21,149 nucleotides of DNA from JAABYT01 sp041581935 (GTDB taxonomy: Bacteria > Pseudomonadota > Gammaproteobacteria > HK1). The stretch spans positions 1 to 21,149 of the forward strand of contig JBFICP010000023.1 of the NCBI GenBank assembly GCA_041581935.1, written 5' to 3'. Numbering within the stretch: position 1 is the first letter of the stretch; the number at the start of each line of letters is the position of its first letter. Below are positions 6,859-15,777 of this stretch, piece after piece. Position numbers and translations under genes: made by a program. Below the pieces are notes generated by a model. It was given only the letters and a program-made list of their open reading frames with translations, made no database searches and had not been told where the DNA came from.

Positions 6859-7989
6859 CTAGAGCCCGAACATAGTCTCGTCGATGAGCATGTCGACAAC
6901 GCGCTTGAGTGCCTCTTGCTCGTCGGCGCCGGTCGAGATCGCTTTCTCGTACACGGCGATCTGGCGGTGCGCGCTGGTACCCCGTGCCAGCACCTCGCGC
7001 GCGTGCTCGACCTCCGCGACGCAGCCGAAATGCTCTGCGTCGTCGTGCACCAGTGCGAGCATCTCCTCGAGCAGCTCGGAATACTCCACCACCGCGCCTC
7101 TGCCGAAGTCCACCAGCCCGCGGTCCGTTCCGTAGCGTTGCGCGCGCCAGCGATTCTCGTTGATCAGCATCGGCTCGTAACGCCGCCAGCGCTGATTGTT
7201 CATGCGCAGTCGATAGAGCATGCGCAACCAGCACCGATAAAGCGCCGCGATGCATACGGTGTCTTCGAGACGTGTGCAAATGTCGCAGACACGCATCTCC
7301 AACGTCGGAAAACGTACGCTCGGCCGCACGTCCCACCACAGCTTTGTGCCGTCCTCGATGAGTCCGGCGCTGACCAGCACGTGCACGTGCCGGTCGAACT
7401 CACCGAAGCTGTCGAACTGCGCGGGCAGGCCCGTGCGCGGCATCTCGTCCCACACCGCGATTCGGTAGGACTTGAGGCCGGTATCGTGGCCCTGCCAGAA
7501 GGGCGACGAGGTGCTGAGCGCCAACAGGTGCGGGAGTATGTAAGCGACCTGATTCATGAGGTCGATGCGCAGGTCATCGTCCTCCACGGCGACATGCACG
7601 TGCATGCCCGAGATCATCAAGCGACGTACCACGTCCTGGAGGTCCCGCTCGATAATCTCGTAACGCTCTTTGTGGGTGCGTTTCTGGGCGCCCCAGGTGG
7701 CGAACGGGTGTGTCGAGGCGGCGATCAGACGCAGACCGTGATCACGGGCGACGGCGGCGACGGTTCTGCGCAGGTGGGCGAGATCGTCGCGTGCCTCGTC
7801 GATGGAGTTGCAGACGCGGGTGCCGACCTCGATCTGGCACTGCAGGAATTCCGGGGTGACCTGGCCCTCGAGGGCCTGCTCGAAGGCAGGCAGCATGGTC
7901 GGCGGGGCCTCGCGGATGAGGTCGCGGGAGTCCGGGTCCACCAGGAGATACTCCTCCTCGATGCCCACGGTGAAGCTCGGTGACGGCAT
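6859..7989 (-). CDS. YbdK-type carboxylate-amine ligase (glutamate-cysteine ligase 2 family)
   Basis: 376 residues, close to the ~372 of E. coli YbdK. The N-terminus FTVGIEEEYLLVDP is the family hallmark. It continues with FLQCQIEVGTRVC, ISGMHVHVAV (metal/nucleotide site), LPHLLALSTSSPFWQGHDTGLKSYR, and PTLEMRVCDICTRLEDT near the C-terminal part of the active site. Family members share the glutamine-synthetase-like fold of glutamate-cysteine ligase and show weak gamma-glutamylcysteine synthesis in vitro; the physiological reaction is unsettled. ATG 7989 gives the family N-terminus MPSPSFTVG; an in-frame ATG at 8049 would add 20 unrelated residues. It is convergent with the acetyltransferase pair (17-nt gap) and divergent from aapJ. 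Confidence 0.9.
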   Translation of the reverse strand: MPSPSFTVGIEEEYLLVDPDSRDLIREAPPTMLPAFEQALEGQVTPEFLQCQIEVGTRVCNSIDEARDDLAHLRRTVAAVARDHGLRLIAASTHPFATWGAQKRTHKERYEIIERDLQDVVRRLMISGMHVHVAVEDDDLRIDLMNQVAYILPHLLALSTSSPFWQGHDTGLKSYRIAVWDEMPRTGLPAQFDSFGEFDRHVHVLVSAGLIEDGTKLWWDVRPSVRFPTLEMRVCDICTRLEDTVCIAALYRCWLRMLYRLRMNNQRWRRYEPMLINENRWRAQRYGTDRGLVDFGRGAVVEYSELLEEMLALVHDDAEHFGCVAEVEHAREVLARGTSAHRQIAVYEKAISTGADEQEALKRVVDMLIDETMFGL

Positions 7990-8148
7990 GTCGGCCCCCG
8001 TGACCGGCGATTTAAGACCCCCAGTCCGTTCACGCGCCTGGCGGGCCACGATTCACGCAAGCATAGACGAGTCCCGGGGCGTCGTCGCCCGCCCGGAACC
8101 GGCACGCATAGGCGGTCGGATGACTCCGTCTTGAGGGGGTCTGGGGGG

Positions 8149-8223
8149 TATGATAGCTTCGAGTCGCCGAATCGGGACGCGCGAGAGATCCCGCACGGCC
8201 GGCGCGGATCGGCTAGCGCCGGC
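8149..8223 (+). promoter_or_regulatory. aapJ leader: TATGAT box and two inverted repeats
   Basis: The 284-nt gap between the YbdK-type gene and aapJ contains TATGAT at 8149-8154, a good -10 match. The nearest -35-like TTGAGG (8131-8136) is only 12 nt away, so this is not a canonical sigma-70 promoter. Downstream come CGGGA/TCCCG (8173-8177 and 8189-8193) and a perfect 8-bp inverted repeat GCCGGCGC/GCGCCGGC (8198-8205 and 8216-8223) with a 10-nt loop. The latter ends 50 nt before the aapJ start. They could be operator half-sites or leader hairpins; function is not shown. Confidence 0.4.
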
Positions 8224-8273
8224 TCCCGCAAGCGCTCTGCGATAACGATAACCAAGCCGTATAGAACCTTGTG

Positions 8274-9290
8274 ATGCATTTCGCCAGCTGGATCGCCGCC
8301 GCGGTGTTGTCCGTGACCGTCTCCGGGATCGCCCAGGCGGGAACCTTGAGCGACGTGAAGAAAAAGGGCTTCGTTCAGTGCGGAGTCAGCGAGGGCGTGC
8401 CGGGTTTTTCGAGTCCCGATGGCAGCGGCACCTGGGCCGGCATCGACGTGGACGTCTGCCGCGCCGTTGCGGCCGCCGTATTGGGCGATGCCAGCAAAGT
8501 CAAGTTTACGCCGCTGTCGTCCAAGGTGCGCTTCACCGCGCTGCAGTCCGGCGAGATCGACATCCTGTCGCGCAACACCACCTGGACGCTGGTTCGCGAC
8601 ACGGCGTTGGGCGTCAACTTCGCCGGCGTCAACTATTACGACGGGCAGGGTTTCATGGTACGGAAGGATCTCGGCGTCAAGAGCGCCACGGAGCTCGCGG
8701 GTGTCGCGGTATGTGTAAACATCGGTACCACCACCGAGCTCAACATGGCCGATTTCTTTCGCACCAACAACATGGACTACAAGCCGGTCGGTTTCGAGAA
8801 AGCCGATGACGTGATCGCCGCCTACGATGCGGGCCGTTGCGACGTGTTCACCGCCGACCGCTCGGCGCTTGCCGCCCAGCGCCTGAAGCTCAAGAATGCC
8901 AACGAGCACATTGTGCTGCCGGAGACCATCTCGAAGGAGCCCCTGGGACCCGTTGTCCGTCACGGCGACGATCAGTGGCTGGACATCGTCAAATGGAGCC
9001 TGTATTTGATGGTGGAGGCCGAGGAGAACGGCGTGAGCCAGGCTAACGTCGATCAGCTCAAGGCCAAGACGAAGGATCCGGTGCAGCGCCGTATTCTCGG
9101 GCTCGAGGGCGATCTCGGAAAGAATCTCGGCGTGCCGAACGACTGGGGTTACAAGATCATCAAGCAGGTCGGAAACTACGGCGAGGTGTACGACCGGCAC
9201 ATCGGGCCGAACACGCCGGTCGGGCTGGATCGCGGCGTCAACGCGCTGTGGAAGGACGGCGGTCTACAGTACGCCATTCCCGTGCGGTGA
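8274..9290 (+). CDS. aapJ: General L-amino acid ABC transporter, periplasmic substrate-binding protein
   Basis: 338 residues. A signal peptide (IAAAVLSVTVSGIAQA, cleavage before GTL) precedes a bacterial type 3 solute-binding fold. LSDVKKKGFVQCGVSEGVPGF, WAGIDVDVCRAVAAAV, SRNTTWTLVRD, VAVCVNIGTTTE and AGRCDVFTADRSALAAQR are hallmarks of AapJ/BztA proteins, which bind a broad range of L-amino acids. The C-terminus LQYAIPVR is where family members end, so the gene is intact. Oddities: the signal peptide has no Lys or Arg before its hydrophobic core, no ribosome binding site is visible, and GTG 8271 is an equally possible start; an in-frame TAG at 8262 rules out any longer version. The next gene is the ATPase, 34 nt downstream; the permease genes normally between them are absent. 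Confidence 0.92.
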   Translation: MHFASWIAAAVLSVTVSGIAQAGTLSDVKKKGFVQCGVSEGVPGFSSPDGSGTWAGIDVDVCRAVAAAVLGDASKVKFTPLSSKVRFTALQSGEIDILSRNTTWTLVRDTALGVNFAGVNYYDGQGFMVRKDLGVKSATELAGVAVCVNIGTTTELNMADFFRTNNMDYKPVGFEKADDVIAAYDAGRCDVFTADRSALAAQRLKLKNANEHIVLPETISKEPLGPVVRHGDDQWLDIVKWSLYLMVEAEENGVSQANVDQLKAKTKDPVQRRILGLEGDLGKNLGVPNDWGYKIIKQVGNYGEVYDRHIGPNTPVGLDRGVNALWKDGGLQYAIPVR

Positions 9291-9324
9291 GAATGAAACC
9301 GGCGAAACGCGAGGTATCGACATC

Positions 9325-10122
9325 ATGACAGAAGAAGTGAGAGCCGAGGAGCTGATGCAGCCGACGGCGGAGATGACCGTCTCTGATGAAGTCATGATTC
9401 AGATGATCGATGTGAACAAGTGGTTCGGTCAGTTCCATGTTCTCAAAGACATCAATCTTACGGTGAACAAGGGGGAACGCATTGTTATCTGCGGGCCCTC
9501 GGGTTCCGGAAAATCCACTCTGATCCGCTGCCTGAACCGGCTGGAGGAGCACCAGAAAGGACAGATCATCGTCGAGGGTGTTGAGCTCACCACCGACCTC
9601 AAGCACATCGAGCAAATTCGCCGCGAGGTGGGAATGGTATTTCAGCATTTCAACCTCTTTCCTCACCTTTCGGTGCTGGAGAATCTCGTGCTCGCGCCAA
9701 TCTGGGTGCGCAAGATCCCGCGCGTCGAGGCCGAAGAGATTGGAATGGAGTATCTGGAACGGGTCAAGATTCCAGAGCAGGCGAAAAAATATCCCGGACA
9801 GCTATCAGGTGGTCAGCAACAGCGCGTCGCCATCGCGCGATCGCTTTGCATGAATCCCAAGATCATGCTCTTCGACGAGCCCACCTCGGCGCTCGATCCG
9901 GAGATGATCAAGGAGGTGCTGGACGTCATGATCGAGCTTGCCCAGGAGGGCATGACCATGCTGTGCGTGACCCACGAGATGGGCTTTGCCAAGACCGTGG
10001 CCAATCGCGTCATCTTCATGGACGGCGGGGAAATCATAGAGCAGAATGAGCCGCACGAGTTCTTCGAGAATGCTCAGCATGAGCGCACCAAGCTGTTTTT
10101 GAGCCAGATCCTGGCTCACTGA
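9325..10122 (+). CDS. aapP: General L-amino acid ABC transporter, ATP-binding protein
   Basis: 265 residues of a polar amino-acid transporter ATPase. Walker A GPSGSGKST (57-65), Q-loop Gln107, signature LSGGQQQR (160-167), Walker B IMLFDEP (180-186) and switch His217 in VTHEMGFA are all intact, so it should hydrolyse ATP. RCLNRLEEHQKGQI and the ~25-residue N-terminal extension before MIDVNKWFG fit AapP/BztD. A GAGG lies about 11 nt before the ATG. Hand counts give about 49% GC for 9361-9480, against about 63-72% for sampled 60-nt lines of aapJ, so base use differs from its neighbour. It would normally pair with AapQ and AapM, neither of which is in the window. A strong terminator follows. Confidence 0.92.
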   Translation: MTEEVRAEELMQPTAEMTVSDEVMIQMIDVNKWFGQFHVLKDINLTVNKGERIVICGPSGSGKSTLIRCLNRLEEHQKGQIIVEGVELTTDLKHIEQIRREVGMVFQHFNLFPHLSVLENLVLAPIWVRKIPRVEAEEIGMEYLERVKIPEQAKKYPGQLSGGQQQRVAIARSLCMNPKIMLFDEPTSALDPEMIKEVLDVMIELAQEGMTMLCVTHEMGFAKTVANRVIFMDGGEIIEQNEPHEFFENAQHERTKLFLSQILAH

Positions 10123-10174
10123 ATAACAACAACAAGAAGCGAACGACAACGACAAGAAAACGGACCCAGTCGCG

Positions 10175-10202
10175 GCCCGGCCTCTGAGCCGGGCTTTTTT
10201 TT
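10175..10202 (+). terminator. Intrinsic (Rho-independent) terminator after aapP
   Basis: GCCCGGC (10175-10181) and GCCGGGC (10188-10194) form a perfect 7-bp GC stem with a 6-nt loop, directly followed by eight T residues (10195-10202). It sits 52 nt after the aapP stop. A T-free, A/C-rich stretch (10125-10169) with repeated AAC/GAC triplets precedes it. The T-tract runs straight into the GAGGAG ribosome binding site (10203-10208) of the hydrolase gene. Confidence 0.85.
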
Positions 10203-10216
10203 GAGGAGTAGTATCG

Positions 10217-11059
10217 GTGCGCCGCGGAAGCTATCGGTCTCTCGACTCGAAGGAATTTCATCGCATCGCCTACTCCGAGTGGGGTGAGCGCGACAATCCG
10301 CGCGTGCTGATCTGTGTGCACGGTCTTACCCGCAACGGACGCGACTTCGATACGTTGGCCGCGGCACTCGCCGGAGAATACCGGGTCGTTTGTCCCGACA
10401 TCGCCGGCCGTGGCGAGAGCGATTGGTTGGCCGACAAGAACGACTACGGGTACCCGCAGTATCTCACTGACATGGCCACGCTGGTGGCCCACTTGAATGC
10501 CGACAGCGTGCACTGGGTGGGCACGTCCATGGGTGGGCTCATCGGCATGCTGCTGGCGGCCGTGCCGGGCACACCCATTACGCGCATGGTCATGAACGAT
10601 GTCGGGCCGCTGATTCCCAAAGCGGCGCTCGAGCGCATTGCGGCTTACGTGGGTGTCGATCCGCAATTCGACGACATGCAGGCGCTCGATGCCTACCTTG
10701 CCGAGATCTACGCGCCCTTCGGACCATTTACCGATGCCCAGTGGCGCGGGCTCGTCGAGTCGTCGGCGCGCAATCTCGACAATGGCAAGATCGGGCTCGC
10801 CTACGATCCCGGCATCGCAACGCCCCTGCGGGCGACGCCGCTCGAGGACGTCGATCTGTGGTCGAGGTGGGAAAGCGTGAGTTGCCCGGTGCTGGTCGTT
10901 CGCGGCGAGCATTCCGACCTGCTGCTCGCCGATACCGCCGAGCGCATGACGACCAGCGGTCCCGGAGCACGGCTCGCCGTGCTTCCCGGGATCGGTCATG
11001 CGCCGACGCTCATGTCCGACGATCAGATCGCGCTCATCTCCGACTGGCTGTCAGCTTGA
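10217..11059 (+). CDS. Alpha/beta hydrolase
   Basis: 280 residues from GTG 10217, placed 8 nt after GAGGAG. CVHGLTRNGRDFD carries the oxyanion-hole HG. VGTSMGGLIG is the nucleophile elbow with Ser104. Asp234 in RGEHSDLL and His261 in GIGHAP complete the catalytic triad, and DIAGRGESDW is the usual loop after strand 4. The arrangement is that of ester or thioester hydrolases and haloperoxidase-like enzymes, but substrate cannot be predicted. No signal peptide is present. The gene begins only 14 nt after the aapP terminator, leaving no room for a separate promoter between them, so it probably depends on read-through or on a promoter within aapP. It converges on gabD with a 12-nt gap. Confidence 0.88.
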   Translation: MRRGSYRSLDSKEFHRIAYSEWGERDNPRVLICVHGLTRNGRDFDTLAAALAGEYRVVCPDIAGRGESDWLADKNDYGYPQYLTDMATLVAHLNADSVHWVGTSMGGLIGMLLAAVPGTPITRMVMNDVGPLIPKAALERIAAYVGVDPQFDDMQALDAYLAEIYAPFGPFTDAQWRGLVESSARNLDNGKIGLAYDPGIATPLRATPLEDVDLWSRWESVSCPVLVVRGEHSDLLLADTAERMTTSGPGARLAVLPGIGHAPTLMSDDQIALISDWLSA

Positions 11060-11071
11060 CGACCGGCCGTG

Positions 11072-12553
11072 TCAGTCGTCGACGCCGCCCAGGCACAGGT
11101 ATTTGATCTCCAGAAAATCGTCCATGCCGTACTTGGAACCCTCGCGTCCGATGCCCGACTCCTTGACGCCACCGAAGGGCGCGACCTCGTTGGAGATGAT
11201 GCCCTCGTTGATGCCGACGATGCCGTACTCGAGGCCCTCGGCAACGCGCCAGATGCGGCCCACGTCGCGGCTGTAGAAGTACGCCGCCAGACCGAACTCG
11301 GTATCGTTGGCCATGCGGATGGCCTCGCCCTCGTCTTTGAACCGGAAAAGCGGCGCCACCGGGCCGAAGGTTTCCTCGCGGGTGACCGCCATGTCGGTAG
11401 TGACGCCCGAGAGCAGCGTCGGCTCGAAGAAGGTTCCGCCGAGGCTGTGTCGAGCGCCACCGGTGACGACCTTGGCGCCCTTGGCGGTGGCGTCGGCAAT
11501 ATGCTGCTCGACTTTCTTCACCGCGTTTTCGTCGATCAACGGTCCCTGCTGAATGCCGTCCTCGAGGCCGTTGCCGACCTTGAGATCCCTGACCGCGGCG
11601 GCCATGCGTTCGGCGAATTCATCGTAGACGCTGTCCTGTACCAGGATACGGTTGGCGCACACGCAGGTCTGTCCCGCGTTGCGGTACTTCGACGCCATGG
11701 CGCCAATGACGGCCGCGTCCAGATCCGCATCGTCGAATACGATGAACGGTGCGTTGCCGCCGAGCTCGAGGGAGACTTTCTTGACGGTTTCGGCACACTG
11801 GGCCATGAGCTTCTTGCCGATCTCGGTGGAGCCGGTGAAGCTGAGCTTGCGAACCGTGGGGTTCCCGGTGAGCTCGCCACCGAGCACGCTCGCCTTGCCG
11901 GTAATCACGTTGAGCACGCCCTTGGGAATGCCGGCTCTATGCCCGAGCTCGGCGAGCGCGAGCGCCGAGAGCGGCGTCTGGGAGGCCGGCTTGATGACCA
12001 CCGGACAGCCGGCGGCCATGGCGGGTGCGCACTTGCGGGTGATCATGGCGGCCGGAAAATTCCACGGCGTGATGGCGGCGACGACGCCGATCGGTTGCTT
12101 GATGACCACGATGCGCCGCCCGGGCAGCGGATGATTCATGGTATCTCCGTAGACGCGTTTGCCTTCCTCGGCGAACCACTCGATGAACGAGGCTGCATAG
12201 GCGATCTCGCCGCGGGACTCGGCCATCGGCTTGCCCTGCTCGCTTGTCATTAGCACCGCGAGATCCTCCTGGTTCGCCATCATCAGGTCGTACCAGCGAC
12301 GCATGATGTTGGCGCGCTCCTTGCCCTTCTTTGCGCGCCACTCAGGCCACGCGGCATCGGCGGCCTCGATGGCGCGGCGGGTCTCCTTCGCGCTCAACGA
12401 CGGCACCGTGGCGATGATCTCCCCGGTAGCGGGGTTGTTGACGTCAATGCTCTTGCCGTCGGCGGCGTCGACCCACGTGCCGTCGATGTAGCACTGCTCG
12501 TGCAGCAGCGCGGGATCGGTGAGCTTGATCCGGGTCTCAGTCTTGGTATCCAT
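11072..12553 (-). CDS. gabD: Succinate-semialdehyde dehydrogenase (NAD(P)+), GabD type
   Basis: 493 residues, full length for the aldehyde dehydrogenase superfamily. It oxidises succinic semialdehyde to succinate. Seen directly: ITPWNFPAAMITRK with the conserved Asn165, the cofactor turn FTGSTEIGK (239-247), catalytic Glu263 in LELGGNAP, and catalytic Cys297 in NAGQTCVCANR. The second cysteine Cys299 matches the CxC pair of human SSADH (GQTCVC), where a disulfide can switch the enzyme off. EQGKPMAESRGEI and the C-terminal FGGVKESGIGREGSKYG fit the GabD subfamily. ATG 12553 follows CAGGAG by 6 nt. It lies downstream of the transhydrogenase gene that makes its substrate, though 175 nt away. Preference for NAD or NADP is not decided here. 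Confidence 0.93.
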   Translation of the reverse strand: MDTKTETRIKLTDPALLHEQCYIDGTWVDAADGKSIDVNNPATGEIIATVPSLSAKETRRAIEAADAAWPEWRAKKGKERANIMRRWYDLMMANQEDLAVLMTSEQGKPMAESRGEIAYAASFIEWFAEEGKRVYGDTMNHPLPGRRIVVIKQPIGVVAAITPWNFPAAMITRKCAPAMAAGCPVVIKPASQTPLSALALAELGHRAGIPKGVLNVITGKASVLGGELTGNPTVRKLSFTGSTEIGKKLMAQCAETVKKVSLELGGNAPFIVFDDADLDAAVIGAMASKYRNAGQTCVCANRILVQDSVYDEFAERMAAAVRDLKVGNGLEDGIQQGPLIDENAVKKVEQHIADATAKGAKVVTGGARHSLGGTFFEPTLLSGVTTDMAVTREETFGPVAPLFRFKDEGEAIRMANDTEFGLAAYFYSRDVGRIWRVAEGLEYGIVGINEGIISNEVAPFGGVKESGIGREGSKYGMDDFLEIKYLCLGGVDD

Positions 12554-12671
12554 GGGTTGCTCCTGGGCCGTCGATGGCCGACGGTATCGCTATTATTCGG
12601 GGTGCGGTCTCGCGCCGCGGACGTTGCCCAGACTACACGCGCCCGCGCGTTCCTTCCAGCGCCGTATAGGC

Positions 12672-12693
12672 CGGGCTAAGCGCGCTCAGCCCG
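12672..12693. repeat. Near-perfect palindrome between the HOT gene and gabD
   Basis: The 22 nt from 12672 to 12693 form an inverted repeat with a single mismatch, with outer arms CGGGCT and AGCCCG and a GCGCGC centre. It begins 36 nt beyond the transhydrogenase stop and lies about 120 nt upstream of the gabD start. As RNA it would fold into a GC hairpin, but no U-tract follows. It may act in transcript stability or factor-assisted termination, or as an operator for gabD. Confidence 0.4.
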
Positions 12694-12728
12694 ACCTGCC
12701 GGTACCGCTCCGGCGCCGGATGTCCGGG

Positions 12729-14036
<1,308 letters not shown>

Positions 14037-14123
14037 GATGCAAACCTCTCGTCGGTAAAGGGCTCCGGCCCCGTTGATGTGCCCTTGATTTTGTCGATTG
14101 GGCTTCGTTGGGCTCAGTCCAGA

Positions 14124-15764
14124 CTACAGGGCCTTTGCTCGATCGCGCAGGACGAACTTTTGAATCTTGCCGGTCGAGGTTTTCGGCAACGCGCCGAAAA
14201 CGATGGTCTTGGGGATCTTGAAGTGTGCAATCTTGTCCCGGCACCAGCTGATGATTTCTCCGCTCTCGACTTCGGGTGCGTCGGGTTTGAGCGCCACGAA
14301 GGCGCATACCGTTTCGCCCCAAAAGTCGTCGGGTCGCGCCACCACCGCGGCCTCCATGATGGACGGGTGCTTGTAGAGCAACTCTTCGACCTCGAGGCTG
14401 GAGACGTTCTCGCCGCCGCTGATGATGATGTCTTTGGCGCGATCCTTGACCTCGACATAGCCGTCGGGGTGTCGCACGGCGAGATCGCCGGTGTGGAACC
14501 AACCGCCGCGCAAGGCTTCACCGGTTGCCTCGGGGTTCTTGAGATAGCCTTTCATGACCGTGTTTCCACGCACCATGAGCTCACCCATCGAGCTGCCATC
14601 CGAAGGCACCGGTTCCATGCTCTCGCGATCGGCCACCATCAAGTCCTGCAGCGTGTGATACATGACGCCCTGGCGCGCCATCATGGCGGCACGCGCCTGC
14701 GTGTCCAGATCGTCCCAGTCACTCTGCCAGGCGCACACGGTGGATGGTCCGTATGTCTCGGTGAGGCCATAGAGATGAGTGACGCGAAATCCGAGCTCCT
14801 CCATGGCCGAAATGACTCTGCTCGGTGGCGCCGCGCCGCCGGTGGCGACCTCGACGGTGTGATCGAACCGCACACGGTGCTCCTTGGGTGCATGCACCAG
14901 CAGGTTGAGCACCACCGGTGCGCCGCACATGTGCGTCACGGCGTGCTCCTTGATCGTCGAAAACACGCGTGCGGGGTCGACCTGGCGAAGACACACGTGC
15001 GTGCCGGCGGCCGCGGTCACGCCCCAGGTGTATGTCCAGCCGTTGCAGTGGAACATCGGCAGCGTCCACAAATACACGCTGCGCTCGTTCAGCCCCATGG
15101 CCAAAATCTGGCCGATGGCGTTCAGGTAGGCGCCACGGTGGTGATACACGACCCCCTTGGGATTGCCGGTGGTCCCGGAGGTATAGCAAAGACTCAGCGC
15201 CTGCCACTCGTCGCCGGGGCCTCGGTACGGGTCGTCGATCGATCCTTCGGCCAGCAGCGCCTCGTAGTCCTTTTCTCCGAGAAGCTCGCCGCCCGCAAAC
15301 GACGGATCATCGATGTCGATGACCGCCGGGGGCTCGGCCATTCGCTCGAGCGCCTCGGCGATGGTGTCCGAGAACTCGCGATCCGTGATCAGGATCTTCG
15401 ATTGTCCGTGCTCGAGAATGAACGCGATGGTGCCCGCGTCGAGCCGATAGTTGAGTGCATTGAGCACCGCGCCCGTCATGGGCACGCCGTAATGCGCTTC
15501 GAGCAACGCGGGAACGTTCGACGCCATGACCGATACCGTATCGCCTGGACCGATTCCGCGCCGTGAAAGTGCGCTCGCCAGCTTGCGACAGCGGGCGTAG
15601 AACTCCGCGTACGAGTACCGCGTGTTCGAGTGGATGACCGCCGTCTTCTCCGGGTAAACCGCGGCGGTGCGCTCGAGGAAGGTTATCGGCGTCAGCGGGT
15701 GAAAATTCGCTTCCACCCGCTCGAGATCACGGTCGAATATGCTGATCCCCGTCGGCTTGGTCAT
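14124..15764 (-). CDS. AMP-dependent acyl-CoA ligase (short/medium-chain type)
   Basis: 546 residues of the ANL adenylating superfamily. Present are the phosphate-binding loop YTSGTTGNPKG (194-204), LYGLTETYGPS, GGWFHTGDLA, the hinge region VKDRAKDIIISGGENVSSLEVE, and the catalytic lysine Lys533 in TSTGKIQKF. The N-terminus TPITFLERTAAVYPEKTAVIH and VMASNVPALLEAHYGVPMTGAVLN follow the PRK08162/plant AAE1-like group of short- to medium-chain acyl-CoA synthetases. It activates a carboxylic acid to acyl-CoA via acyl-AMP; the actual acid is unknown. The gene starts 13 nt after the metY stop, so the two are likely on one transcript, although no strong ribosome binding site is seen. Confidence 0.9.
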   Translation of the reverse strand: MTKPTGISIFDRDLERVEANFHPLTPITFLERTAAVYPEKTAVIHSNTRYSYAEFYARCRKLASALSRRGIGPGDTVSVMASNVPALLEAHYGVPMTGAVLNALNYRLDAGTIAFILEHGQSKILITDREFSDTIAEALERMAEPPAVIDIDDPSFAGGELLGEKDYEALLAEGSIDDPYRGPGDEWQALSLCYTSGTTGNPKGVVYHHRGAYLNAIGQILAMGLNERSVYLWTLPMFHCNGWTYTWGVTAAAGTHVCLRQVDPARVFSTIKEHAVTHMCGAPVVLNLLVHAPKEHRVRFDHTVEVATGGAAPPSRVISAMEELGFRVTHLYGLTETYGPSTVCAWQSDWDDLDTQARAAMMARQGVMYHTLQDLMVADRESMEPVPSDGSSMGELMVRGNTVMKGYLKNPEATGEALRGGWFHTGDLAVRHPDGYVEVKDRAKDIIISGGENVSSLEVEELLYKHPSIMEAAVVARPDDFWGETVCAFVALKPDAPEVESGEIISWCRDKIAHFKIPKTIVFGALPKTSTGKIQKFVLRDRAKAL

Positions 15765-15777
15765 GACGCGAGCGTGC

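Noticed and set aside
6439..7983. A 514-codon plus-strand open frame overlapping the second GNAT gene and antisense to the YbdK-type gene
   Set aside because: It shares DNA with two well-supported genes and its translation is low in information. It is a shadow frame.
7725..9200. A 491-codon minus-strand open frame across the aapJ promoter region
   Set aside because: It is antisense to aapJ and overlaps the N-terminus of the YbdK-type gene in another frame; no domain is visible.
11069..12253. A 394-codon plus-strand open frame
   Set aside because: It is antisense to gabD, which has all its catalytic motifs.
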